From the NCBI GenBank assembly GCA_030651575.1, contig JAUSFB010000081.1, positions 1-64,000 on the forward strand: a DNA stretch of 64,000 bases. The letters run 5' to 3'. Each line of letters starts with the position of its first letter. Within the stretch, counting starts at the first letter, position 1. The position numbers and the translations under genes were made by a program. The notes beneath the pieces were generated by a model. It made no database searches and was not told where the DNA came from. It saw nothing but the letters and a program-made list of their open reading frames with translations. The stretch comes from Phaeospirillum sp. GTDB taxonomy: Bacteria > Pseudomonadota > Alphaproteobacteria > Rhodospirillales > Magnetospirillaceae. Shown in pieces: positions 55,701-64,000 of the stretch.

Positions 55701-58008
55701 TGGCAGCTTCACGGTCACCAATCTTGACGGCGAGGCCGGGTATCACAATACCTACGGTTACTATGTCATGGACGACAACGGCAATCCGGTCAGCGGCGAG
55801 GTGATCTGGGCCGATACCCATGCCAATGTCAACGCCACGGCCACCATTTCCGGGGTCGATCCCGACCATGTGGGCTTCTTCATCATTCCCAATGGCCAAG
55901 GCAATAATTCCAGCCTGGCCAACGGCGCGGATTTGACCTTCACCAAGGATGCCTCCGGTAATTGGCAGGCGGTCGACGCTGGCGGTCATGCCCTGTCGGG
56001 CACCGGAACCAAGGTGCTGTTCGACAATGCCTCGTTGAATTCCGACAAGCTGGTTCATGTGGAAGACACCAGCAAGGACGGCGGTAACCAGAATTGGGAA
56101 GACCTCAACGGTGGCGGCGACCGGGATTACAACGACACCAACATCACGGTGGCGTGGAATCCCGTGACCATTACCGAGACCCATCCGTTGACCGTGTCGG
56201 TTAACTTCCCCGATATGGACGGTTCCGAGACCCATGCGGTCAAGCTGGCGGGCCTGCCGGCCGGTGCGACCCTGATCCAGGACGGCGTCGTCCTCGTTCC
56301 GGGCGCCGATGGTTCCTACACCCTTGACGCTTCCCACATGACCGGCCTGTCGGTCAAGACGGCGGCGGGGTTCAGCGGCGATATCGGCGTTACCGTGACC
56401 GCCACCAGCATCGATGGCGACAGCGTCGCCACCGCGACCGCCTCCTCGGCGACGGTGCATGACGATCTGACCAATCATGGGCCGGTCGCGGCGGCGTCCG
56501 TCAGCTTGACCGATACCGCCAATACCGTCTTGTCCAGCGCGGTGGCGGCCAGTGACGCCGATGGCGATAGTCTCAACTTCTCCCTGGGAACTGGAACCAG
56601 CGGTCCGCAGCATGGTTCGGTGGTGTTGCAGGAGGATGGGTCCTTCACCTACACGCCGACCACCAATTATGTCGGCAATGACAGCTTCAAGGTCGTGATT
56701 TCCGATGGCCATGGCGGCACCACCACCGAGACGATCAGCGTCTCCATCGCCGCGCCCAACCATGCGCCGGTGATCGACGCCGCCAACACCACGGCGACGG
56801 TGACCATCGACTACTCGAAGGATAACATTTCCAATATCGGCCAAGTGGCCGCGACCGATGCCGATGGCAATGATCTGACCTACTCGGTCGCCAACGGCGG
56901 CACCCACCATGGTTCGCTGGTGGTGGACGCCGATAGCGGTGATTTCTTCTACAATGCGACCGATACCAGCTGGACCGGGGTGGATACCTTCACGGTCAAT
57001 GTGTCCGATGGCCATGGCGGAACCACCTCCCAGAACATCTCCGTCAACGTCAAGGGCGGCAGCAGCGGTGGTGGTAGCAGCGGCGGCAGCGGTGGCGGCA
57101 AGCCCATCGGTTGGGGCGATGGCGGCGGCCGGGACGAGAGCTGGGGCGCGAATGGTTCCTGGACGGTTGGCGGCAGCGGCGGCGGCAAGGGCAATAACGG
57201 GATCGGCAATGGAGAGGATGGAGCGCCTCCCGGCGACCCCAAGCCGAACGACAGCGATATCGGTGGTGATGTGACTTACGCCACCGATGACGGCACCAAT
57301 TGGGGTAATGGCTGGTACGCCTATGACTCCGGTAATCCTGGTGGCGCCGGCACGGGCGACCGGATCAGCAGCATCGCCGACTACAACCGTCACAACGAGG
57401 TCTATCGGGGTGACGAGGGCGACACCCTGATCGCTTCGGAGGGCAAGGATTACCTGTCGCTGGACAACGGCTCTGGCAAGCAGATGATTTCGGGCTTCGA
57501 TCACATCCAACTGGGCGATGGCGAAGCCGTGCTCGACATGACCACGCCGAATATGGACTACGGCGATCTCACCGTTGCCGGCGGCACCGGTCATGACGTG
57601 ATCTGGTCGGCCAGCGGCGACGATCTGCTGGTGGCGGGCAATGGCGGCAACACCATCCACGGCGGGGCTGGCGACGACACCATCGTCGCCGGTGCGGGCA
57701 GCGATAACCTGATGGGTCAGAACGGCGACGATACTTTCCTGTTCGACTTTGGCGCCGGGCACGATGTCGTCAATGGCGGTGCGGGCGCCAACTGGACCGA
57801 CACCCTCGACCTGTCCACCAACATGCACGACGGTGCGACCATCACCATCTCCACCGGTGGCCATGACTGGACGGTGGCCTCGGATGGCGATCACCTCGCC
57901 GCCAACACCATCCAACTGGGGCAGGATAAGAGCGGCAGCGTCACCATTCACTCTAACCAGGGTGACGAGACCATCGAGTTCTCTAACATCGAGTCCATCA
58001 AGTACTAG
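52774..58008 (+). CDS. Large VCBS/cadherin-like RTX surface protein with DUF4114-like domain
   Basis: Repeated VCBS-type segments (DHGTITIDPVTGQYTFIASEATRELGLGENVTDLFQVQVSDSQG); GGAGNDTITGSAGSDTIMAGAGNDTG and GGAGDDTIVAGAGSDNLMGQNGDDTF calcium repeats; WEDLNGGGDRDYNDTNITV. Confidence 0.9.
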   Translation: MADPTNPNEPSATGSDAQALDDLTVLQHVQDQNMGESRLNVARPTDVSDTTLGNLANVQQGSTSNPQVHDVGGITTGVNVALDVAIESGKSGTVAPPTLDSTPVLASDDAGVANVVAQGVTPLNVQVQADLAEPEASFKPQELSAGQPSGNTAPSGVVTGGVVEAPVAEEVVVKEVEQQEQVEEAVNHAPVILDAESVSTNQEGTVTGRISASDPDGDALTFHLVDSAGNSVDTITNDHGTITIDPVTGQYTFIASEATRELGLGENVTDLFQVQVSDSQGASASQSFNVTVDGLNDGPVTSDVTLAGMNEDGGSVTFTKAQLLSNATDIDGDTLSVTDLRVDNGSLVENADGTYTFTPGANFNGEVSVSYTVDDGHGGTAVGSASLDVAAVADQADISAPDVTVTYGGANTNQVLTGTAGADTLVGGGGSDTLTGGGGNDTLYGDAAQAGGPFIVPLNIDARVTVNSESMGSITLSGLPDGAVLSAGTQNEDGSWTLAAGDLDGLTATVDVAVPFSVSIAVETIDGADTAITTSSLDVAFNNTQTDGNDVFRVVGNDGSTDTYIGGGGTDTITGAAGWSNDVIRVDNNLSNLSSVEAIDGGSAYDTILAGSGNDTLDFSDTTIRNVELIDGGAGNDTITGSAGSDTIMAGAGNDTGIVIGGQGNGDVYDGGTGTDAFQVNLTSAQYTTAVHQELQDFQAFVANPANTGKTFHFDSLGVDAKNWESLKVVVDGNPVSLENPPIIADAPGATTANDHSAAGNTIAAVDSDPGDTVTYHLSGSGVSSSDGVETLTTDRGSVALDTATGEYTFTPNADAAKLGLGSSANDSFQVVATDNHGVSSSPSTVNVTITGSNDGPTVAISGTGAGNEDTVIRGAVTGHDIDAGDTMAYHVAGGVSDGLGNESLATEHGTVSLNTATGEYTFSPAANWAGNDSFSVTVSDGHGGSVTQSVAVHVDEVADQASVAVSLGVGTVDTNGSFTVTNLDGEAGYHNTYGYYVMDDNGNPVSGEVIWADTHANVNATATISGVDPDHVGFFIIPNGQGNNSSLANGADLTFTKDASGNWQAVDAGGHALSGTGTKVLFDNASLNSDKLVHVEDTSKDGGNQNWEDLNGGGDRDYNDTNITVAWNPVTITETHPLTVSVNFPDMDGSETHAVKLAGLPAGATLIQDGVVLVPGADGSYTLDASHMTGLSVKTAAGFSGDIGVTVTATSIDGDSVATATASSATVHDDLTNHGPVAAASVSLTDTANTVLSSAVAASDADGDSLNFSLGTGTSGPQHGSVVLQEDGSFTYTPTTNYVGNDSFKVVISDGHGGTTTETISVSIAAPNHAPVIDAANTTATVTIDYSKDNISNIGQVAATDADGNDLTYSVANGGTHHGSLVVDADSGDFFYNATDTSWTGVDTFTVNVSDGHGGTTSQNISVNVKGGSSGGGSSGGSGGGKPIGWGDGGGRDESWGANGSWTVGGSGGGKGNNGIGNGEDGAPPGDPKPNDSDIGGDVTYATDDGTNWGNGWYAYDSGNPGGAGTGDRISSIADYNRHNEVYRGDEGDTLIASEGKDYLSLDNGSGKQMISGFDHIQLGDGEAVLDMTTPNMDYGDLTVAGGTGHDVIWSASGDDLLVAGNGGNTIHGGAGDDTIVAGAGSDNLMGQNGDDTFLFDFGAGHDVVNGGAGANWTDTLDLSTNMHDGATITISTGGHDWTVASDGDHLAANTIQLGQDKSGSVTIHSNQGDETIEFSNIESIKY

Positions 58009-58029
58009 AATTGGTGTGGTAGCATTTCG

Positions 58030-58063
58030 GGGCCTGTTCGCCGCAAGGTGAGCGGGCCCTTTT
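58030..58063 (+). terminator. Rho-independent terminator after RTX gene
   Basis: GGGCCTGTTCGCC-GCAA-GGTGAGCGGGCCC with 3 G-U pairs, followed by TTTT. Confidence 0.75.
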
Positions 58064-58087
58064 GCTTTTCTTCGGGGGGAGAGAGAC

Positions 58088-58939
58088 ATGAGCGGGCAGG
58101 ACACGGCTCCTCCAAGCCTCGCCGGCTGGCTTTTTCGTCACAAGGTGATCGAAACCGACTTTTCCGAGATCTGGCTGGCCGAGGATGTGGGGCTGGAACG
58201 GGTGGTCGCGTTCAAGATCTTTGCCCCCAAGGCCGATCAGAGCGGCGTCATTCCGCCTTTTCATGTGGATGAGTGGCGGCGGCGCTTTATTCAAGAGGCG
58301 CGGCTGTTGGCCCGGTTCGACCACCCCCACATCATTCCGGTGGTGGCCCTGACCCAACTGAACGACGGCCGGCCCTGCATGGCGATGCAGTATATGGCGG
58401 CTTCGCTGTTGCGTGAGATCGGCGCCGACCTGTTCAAGCCGGAGGAGAGGGAGGCCCTGGCGGTGGAGTACCGTCCCCGCGCCATCGCTCCCGTCCGGGC
58501 GCGACGGATCTTGTTGGAGGTTCTGTCGGCCCTGATTGCGGTGCATGATCGCGGCATCGTTCATCGCGACCTCAAGCCGCGCAATATTTTGCTGGCCGGC
58601 GGCCCCGGCAGTCGGATCAAGCTGGGCGACTTCGGCATGGCCAGGATGCCCGATGAATCGCAATCGCCCAAGGCGATCTGGATCGGAACCCGCGATTATA
58701 TCAGTCCCGAGCAATACGCCAACGCCACCCTAGTGACCGACCGGGCCGATATCTTTTCCCTGGGGGTGATCGGTATTCGCATGGTGACGGGGTATTTTCC
58801 CGATCAGGAACGGTTGCGCGCGGTCGCGGGCCTTCCGGAAGCCTTCGCCGATCTCTTGCGCCAAGCCCTGGCTTACCGCCCAGATCAGCGGCCCAGCGCG
58901 GCGGAAATGGCGACCCGGTTGGCGGCGATCCGGCTCTAG
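58088..58939 (+). CDS. Ser/Thr protein kinase
   Basis: IVHRDLKPRNIL, KLGDFGMARM, GTRDYISPEQ Hanks motifs. Confidence 0.9.
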   Translation: MSGQDTAPPSLAGWLFRHKVIETDFSEIWLAEDVGLERVVAFKIFAPKADQSGVIPPFHVDEWRRRFIQEARLLARFDHPHIIPVVALTQLNDGRPCMAMQYMAASLLREIGADLFKPEEREALAVEYRPRAIAPVRARRILLEVLSALIAVHDRGIVHRDLKPRNILLAGGPGSRIKLGDFGMARMPDESQSPKAIWIGTRDYISPEQYANATLVTDRADIFSLGVIGIRMVTGYFPDQERLRAVAGLPEAFADLLRQALAYRPDQRPSAAEMATRLAAIRL

Positions 58940-58940
58940 A

Positions 58941-59400
58941 TGTGTGGTCCCGGAATGAGGTGGTGCGGGTTGATTTTGAAGATTGAAGGGTCTTTTGCCC
59001 AGGCATCGCAGGTGGCCTGAAAGGGCGTTCGCCATCGCAGCGCTTTCAGATGCTTGGCAAAGTTGTAAGCGGTAACGAAGGCCAGGACATGAGCCTTCAG
59101 GCTCTCCAGACCTTCATAATAGAAAGCCTGATGGTACGGTTCATGCGCTCGGCCTGGCCGTTGGTCCACGGATGGCATGGCGTCCATCAAGCATCCCATC
59201 ACATCGTCCAGAGGCAGCAACCTCCGGCGACGGAATTCGACGATCATCGCCTCTTTCGCCGGGGTCAGAACGCTGCTGCGCGGCACATGCGGCCCCATCG
59301 GCGCGTCATCGGTCGTAGTGCGCTTGCGCCACTGGGCAACGGTCTTGGGGTTTAGGCCGTATTGCTCGGCAAGGGACCGGGTAGTTTCTTTCGACGCTTG
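58941..59400 (-). mobile_element. Decayed IS481/IS3-like transposase remnant with internal deletion
   Basis: Minus strand: KETTRSLAEQYGLNPKTVAQWRKR...PRSSVLTPAKEAMIVEFRRRRLLPLDDVMGCL then jumps to C-terminal YNFAKHLKALRWRTPFQATCDAW; TGTGTGGTCCCGGAATGA at left edge. Confidence 0.75.
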
Positions 59401-59587
59401 GAGTTCTACTCGAATACTCGCGAAGTGGCGACCAACATCGCCGGTGTAGCCCAGGCGGCGGCCGAGACCGGCCAGATGTCCCAGGGCGCGTTCCAGGCCG
59501 CCAACAGCCTGCTCGCCGAAAGCGAGACTCTCGAACGCGAGGTCGAGCATTTCCTTGCCGAGGTCAGGGAGGCGCAGTCGAACGAGA
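59401..59587 (+). pseudogene. 3' remnant of a methyl-accepting chemotaxis protein gene
   Basis: [53 protein letters not shown] matches the C-terminus of the MCP at 60600-62294. Confidence 0.82.
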
Positions 59588-59858
59588 CTCCGGCTCCAGG
59601 AGCAAAGGTGGTCGATGGCTTCCTGATCGGTGTTCGGCAGTCGTAACGGGAAGTTGCGGATGACCCTCCCCAAATGGGGGGTGGCGTTAGATGTTCTATC
59701 GTTAGGATATGCCTGTCCCGCCCAGAATACGTGTGGGGGCGAAAGGGTAATTCTGGCTATTTATGGTCATTGCCGTGTCTTTTAGAGTGCGAGTTGTTTG
59801 CAAAATGTTGGAACTGTTTCGTTGTAAATTAAATCCCATGACTATGGTGTGGTTACAG

Positions 59859-59874
59859 TGGCGCAGTTCTTGCT
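59859..59874 (+). promoter_or_regulatory. Putative sigma-54 (-24/-12) promoter
   Basis: TGGCGCAGTTCTTGCT: GG-N10-GC spacing, one mismatch to TGGCAC-N5-TTGCW. Confidence 0.45.
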
Positions 59875-60062
59875 TTTTTGATCGCGCGACTACTGCATAC
59901 GCAGCGGTGCATAACTGCCGTTGCCAGCAAGAGATGGCCTCCCCGTTCGATCGATATGCTCCCGGCTGGCGTCAGTCGGCCGGGAACCCCTGTATCCAGG
60001 CCTGCCGCCCGTTCGACGGCGGGAGAAAACTGTCCATGTCCAACCATAAGAGGAGATTTGAA

Positions 60063-60527
60063 ATGATGCTGACGAGAGCCCGCAATTCTGTGATTGCCGC
60101 CGTGGCAGTTTTTCTGATGGGAGGGCTTGTTCATTCGGTTCACGCCAACGAAACGCCGGTTACCGCGCCGGGCGTCAAGATGGTGACGGCCGATGAAGCC
60201 CAGAAACTGCAGGCCGTTGGGGCGACGGTCGTCGATACCCGAGTGGCCGCCGAGTACGCCGAGGGTCATATCAAAGGGGCCATCAACGTTCCTTACCGCG
60301 AGAAGAGCGCCAAAGCGCCCGACTTTAATGCCGCCCTGGACGAGTTCAACCTGTCGAAGCTGCCTGCCGACAAGGGGGCCGCCGTCATCGCCTACTGCAA
60401 CGGCCCCACTTGCTGGAAGAGTTTCAAGGCGGTGGTGGTCGCTGCGCGGGCTGGCTACACCAACGTCCTGTGGCTCCGCGATGGCTTTCCGGCCTGGAAG
60501 GCCAAGGGGTTGCCGGTAGTGGAGTAA
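60063..60527 (+). CDS. Periplasmic rhodanese-domain protein
   Basis: Signal peptide; VVDTRVAAEYAEGHIKGAINVPY; CNGPTCWKS loop; AGGAG upstream of ATG. Confidence 0.82.
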   Translation: MMLTRARNSVIAAVAVFLMGGLVHSVHANETPVTAPGVKMVTADEAQKLQAVGATVVDTRVAAEYAEGHIKGAINVPYREKSAKAPDFNAALDEFNLSKLPADKGAAVIAYCNGPTCWKSFKAVVVAARAGYTNVLWLRDGFPAWKAKGLPVVE

Positions 60528-60599
60528 TGATGCTCCGGGCGTGCGCGGCCCATTTCGCGCACGGCCGGAACACGACAAGGAAGAAAAACGGGGGGACAA

Positions 60600-62294
60600 A
60601 TGTTCAGCTTGGCAAATCCCAGCATCCGCATGCGATTGACTGCGGCTTTCGGTATCTTGGCAGCGCTCCTGGTCGCCGTTGCCGCAACTGGGCTCTTCGG
60701 CATGAACCGCAGTAATCGCGACATGAACGGGATCTACGAGGACCGGCTCGTTCCGGTGAGCCAACTCGCCCGCATCGACGCCCTGATGCGCCAGAATATC
60801 CAGGAGATGGTCGTCGCCACGACCGCCCGCGGCAGCGCCGAAAGTACGGGAAAGTATGTGACCCGGGTAACGGAGAACATCAGGGCCATCGATGATCTGC
60901 TGAAGAAGTACCTCGCCTCGAACATGGCCGAGGACGAGCGCAAGCTGGCCGCAGTCTGGGCGGAGAAGCGGGGCGAGTTCGTGCACAAGGGGCTGAAGCC
61001 GGCGGTCGCGGCGCTACGGGAGGGCAGCTTCAATGATGCCGAGGACATCATGCTCGGCGTCGCCGTGCCGCGCTACCGCAAGGCACAGGAAACGCTCGAT
61101 GCCCTCGTCGCCAAGCAGCTCGAAATCGCCGGGGGTGTTCGGCAGGATGCCGGCACCAGGTTTTCGGCCATCCTTGGCGTGATGATCGTGGTGGCGGTTG
61201 CGGCCCTTGGTGTCGCCGCAGCCTTCGGCATCTTGACCGTTCGGGCCGTCGTTCATCCGCTCACCCGCCTGGGGCGCTCGGTCGCGGAGTTCAGCGCCGG
61301 AAGCACCGAGGCTTCCGTCAGCGACACCGAACGCAAAGACGAGATTGGCCCGTTGGCCCGGGCGCTCGAACAGTGGCGCATCCGCCTGATCGAGGTCCGC
61401 CGCGAGGAGATGGCCGCACGCGAGGAGATGGCCGCACGCGAGGTGCGCCAGCGCAAGATGGAAGAGGCCACTCGGCGGTTCGACGCCACCGTCGGGGCCA
61501 TGCTGGGCAAGATCAAGGCGGCGGTCGGGCACCTACATTCGTCCGCCGACACGCTGTCGGCCAATGCGGAGCAGACGCAGCGGCAAAGCGCCGCCGTCTC
61601 GGCGGCGACCGAGCAGGCCACGGCGAATGTGGAGACGGTTTCCGCGGCTGGAACCGAACTGATGGCCTCGATCCATGAAATCTCGCGCCAGGTGCAGCAA
61701 TCGGCGATTACCGCCCAGAATGCCTCCGCCGAGGCGGAGGAGACGACCCGCAGGATCGGCGGGTTGGCCGATGCGGCGCAGAAGATCGGCGAGGTGGTCA
61801 ACCTCATCAACGGCATCGCCAGCCAGACCAACCTGCTGGCGTTGAACGCCACCATCGAGAGCGCGCGGGCGGGGGAAGCCGGTAAGGGCTTTGCCGTCGT
61901 CGCCCACGAGGTCAAGAACCTGGCGGGGCAGACCGGGCGGGCGACGGAGGATATCGCCGCCCAGATTTCGTCGGTCCAGACCGAGACCCAGGCCGCGGTT
62001 AAGGCCATCGAGGGCATCTCGCAGACCATCGGGCACATGAACGAGATGGCCACCGCCATCGCTGGTGCCGTGGAGGAGCAGGGGGCCGCCACCGCCGAGA
62101 TCGCCCGTAATGTCGAACAGGCGTCGACGGGCACCCGCGAGGTAGCCGTCAACATCGCCGGGGTTGCCCAGGCGGCGGCCGAGACCGGCCGGATGTCCCA
62201 GGGCGTGTTCCAGTCTGCCAACAGCCTGCTGTCGGAAAGCGAAATACTCGAACGCGAGGTCGAGCGCTTCCTGGGCGAGGTCAGGGAGGCGTGA
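60600..62294 (+). CDS. Methyl-accepting chemotaxis protein with 4-helix-bundle type sensor
   Basis: Two [43 protein letters not shown]. Confidence 0.92.
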   Translation: MFSLANPSIRMRLTAAFGILAALLVAVAATGLFGMNRSNRDMNGIYEDRLVPVSQLARIDALMRQNIQEMVVATTARGSAESTGKYVTRVTENIRAIDDLLKKYLASNMAEDERKLAAVWAEKRGEFVHKGLKPAVAALREGSFNDAEDIMLGVAVPRYRKAQETLDALVAKQLEIAGGVRQDAGTRFSAILGVMIVVAVAALGVAAAFGILTVRAVVHPLTRLGRSVAEFSAGSTEASVSDTERKDEIGPLARALEQWRIRLIEVRREEMAAREEMAAREVRQRKMEEATRRFDATVGAMLGKIKAAVGHLHSSADTLSANAEQTQRQSAAVSAATEQATANVETVSAAGTELMASIHEISRQVQQSAITAQNASAEAEETTRRIGGLADAAQKIGEVVNLINGIASQTNLLALNATIESARAGEAGKGFAVVAHEVKNLAGQTGRATEDIAAQISSVQTETQAAVKAIEGISQTIGHMNEMATAIAGAVEEQGAATAEIARNVEQASTGTREVAVNIAGVAQAAAETGRMSQGVFQSANSLLSESEILEREVERFLGEVREA

Positions 62295-62645
62295 GGGGGA
62301 AGTCACTGCAATGGGGCGATGGCCAGCCACCGGCGGGTTACGCCAGCCATGTGGCTCGGCCGATGCCGAGCAGACCTACGGCTTGCTGGCGCAGGTGCCG
62401 CCGATCAGGAAATAGCGCAGCCTTATTCGAACGACGCGGCTGGCCGTTTTTCGCGTTTCACTCCCTCCAAATGGGGGTGTTGGATGTGCGGCGGGGCGGA
62501 TAGTAAAGCGTGCTTCACGCGCACCTTGCGGGTTAAGCCCATGTGGCTGCTGAAGGTTTCAAATGGGTAAAGGCGGTATGCCGTTTCTCGGTGCATGTGC
62601 GCATCGAAATCTCTCAGAGAATCCATCTTGGAAGGCTAGCGTTTA

Positions 62646-64000
62646 ATGTGGGTCGATAAACTAACATTCAAGAAGAAGTTTCTTCTTATTAACGCCGCTG
62701 CTCTTATCGGATTCGGCGTTCTTATCTTCTTGTCACTGGACAGGCTGGATATCGAGATGATGTCCGGGCGCAAGGACAAGGTACGAGGTCTGGTGGATTC
62801 TGCAATCAGCGTCGTCGCCCGCTATCAAGCCGAAGAAGCTTCCGGCCACCTGACCCGCGGCGAGGCACAGGCTCGGGCCATCGCCGATATCAAGGTCATG
62901 CGCTACGGCGAGAATGACTATTTCTGGATCAACGATATGACCCCGCGCATGGTCATGCATCCGATCAGGCCCGAATTGGACGGCAAGGAACTGACCGAAA
63001 ACCGCGATCCCGACGGCAAGCAGTTGTTCGCTGAGATGGTCAATGAGGTTCGCGCCAATCGGGCGGGTTTCGTGTTCTATAGGTGGGCCAAGCCGGGTCT
63101 TGCCGAGCCGGTGCGCAAAGTGTCCTATGTCGCCGGCTTCGCCCCCTGGGGATGGATCATCGGTACCGGCATCTATGTGGACGATGTGGACGAAGCGTTC
63201 CGGCAGCAAGCCATGAAGCTGGGGATGGTCATCAGCTTCGTGATGGTCGTGGTGGGCGCGATCACCTATCTGATTGCCCAATCGATTATCCGGCCGGTAA
63301 ACAACCTGGTGGAGGGCGTGCGACAGTTGGCGGCTGGCCAAACTGAGATCACGATCTGTTGCACCGACCGGAAGGACGAACTCGGCCCGCTGGCGCAGGC
63401 TCTGGCGCAATGGCGTGAGAGCCTGGTCGAGGCCGTCGAGCGGCAGCGCCGCGAACGCGACGAGGTCGCCCGCCGCGAGGCCCGCCAGAAGCACATCGAC
63501 GAGGCGACGCGGAAGTTCGACGCGACCATTGCCGCCATGCTGGGCAAGATCACGTCGGCGGTGGAGTATCTGCACTCGTCGGCCGACACGCTGTCGGCCA
63601 ATGCCGAGCAGACGCAGCGCCAGAGCGCGGCGGTGTCGGCGGCGACCGAACAGGCGACTGCCAATGTCGAAACGGTGTCGGCGGCCGGCACCGAACTGAT
63701 GGCCTCGATCCAGGAAATCTCGCGGCAGGTGCAGCAATCGTCGGTCACCGCCCGGAATGCCTCGGCTGAGGCGGAGGAGACCAACCGCAAGATCGGCGGG
63801 CTGGCCGATGCGGCGCAGAAGATCGGTGAGGTGGTGCGCATGATCAACGACATCGCCAGCCAGACCAACCTGCTGGCGTTGAACGCCACCATCGAGAGCG
63901 CCCGAGCCGGCGAGGCGGGCAAGGGCTTCGCGGTGGTGGCGCACGAGGTCAAGAACCTGGCCGGCCAGACCGGGCGGGCGACGGAGGACATCGCCACCCA
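62646..64000 (+). CDS. Methyl-accepting chemotaxis protein with sCache-type sensor, truncated by window edge
   Basis: [71 protein letters not shown] signalling domain runs off the window. Confidence 0.9.
   Translation, partial: MWVDKLTFKKKFLLINAAALIGFGVLIFLSLDRLDIEMMSGRKDKVRGLVDSAISVVARYQAEEASGHLTRGEAQARAIADIKVMRYGENDYFWINDMTPRMVMHPIRPELDGKELTENRDPDGKQLFAEMVNEVRANRAGFVFYRWAKPGLAEPVRKVSYVAGFAPWGWIIGTGIYVDDVDEAFRQQAMKLGMVISFVMVVVGAITYLIAQSIIRPVNNLVEGVRQLAAGQTEITICCTDRKDELGPLAQALAQWRESLVEAVERQRRERDEVARREARQKHIDEATRKFDATIAAMLGKITSAVEYLHSSADTLSANAEQTQRQSAAVSAATEQATANVETVSAAGTELMASIQEISRQVQQSSVTARNASAEAEETNRKIGGLADAAQKIGEVVRMINDIASQTNLLALNATIESARAGEAGKGFAVVAHEVKNLAGQTGRATEDIAT

Noticed and set aside
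53200-58104. Very long minus-strand ORFs (634 and 999 aa) opposite the RTX gene
   Set aside because: Mirror ORFs from GC-rich codon bias and repeats; the plus strand has clear VCBS/RTX protein signatures.
62295-62645. Short ORFs between the two chemoreceptor genes
   Set aside because: Overlapping small ORFs without recognisable domains; no support beyond open frame.

Overview
This 64 kb window is GC-rich, gene-dense and proteobacterial. Gene content suggests an alphaproteobacterium of the Rhodospirillales, plausibly Magnetospirillum-like; this is inference, as no search was possible. The left end carries a heme d1 biosynthesis/denitrification cluster in the order nirE-C-F-D-L-G-H-J-N, preceded by a partial c-type cytochrome and a small cupredoxin. 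Then follow housekeeping and metabolic genes (FliN-like, NnrS, DUF1015, serB, a UvrD/Rep helicase, an AMP-forming acyl-CoA ligase, bfd with a Fur-box-like site, an SLC13/TrkA-C permease, a DEAD-box helicase, Nudix, murA, panE, nifJ-type PFOR). There is also a block of sensor kinases and response regulators, an oligopeptide ABC importer without ATPase genes, and a 1.7k-aa VCBS/DUF4114/RTX surface protein followed by a Ser/Thr kinase. A decayed transposase fused to a chemoreceptor 3' remnant and two similar chemoreceptors close the window. The most unusual signal is non-coding: a dispersed intergenic multi-hairpin repeat family (about 5 loci, one a 105-bp tandem array). Its flanks (GCCAA...GCCCGGCGNTTGAGGG) are conserved, while the hairpin arms differ between copies and stay self-complementary. 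Other leads are a hemerythrin-like protein that has lost one half of the di-iron site, a TipN-like coiled-coil protein built from 25-residue repeats, a terminator/attenuator immediately upstream of the RTX gene, and a sigma-54-like promoter before a periplasmic rhodanese. All family assignments come from motif recognition by eye.
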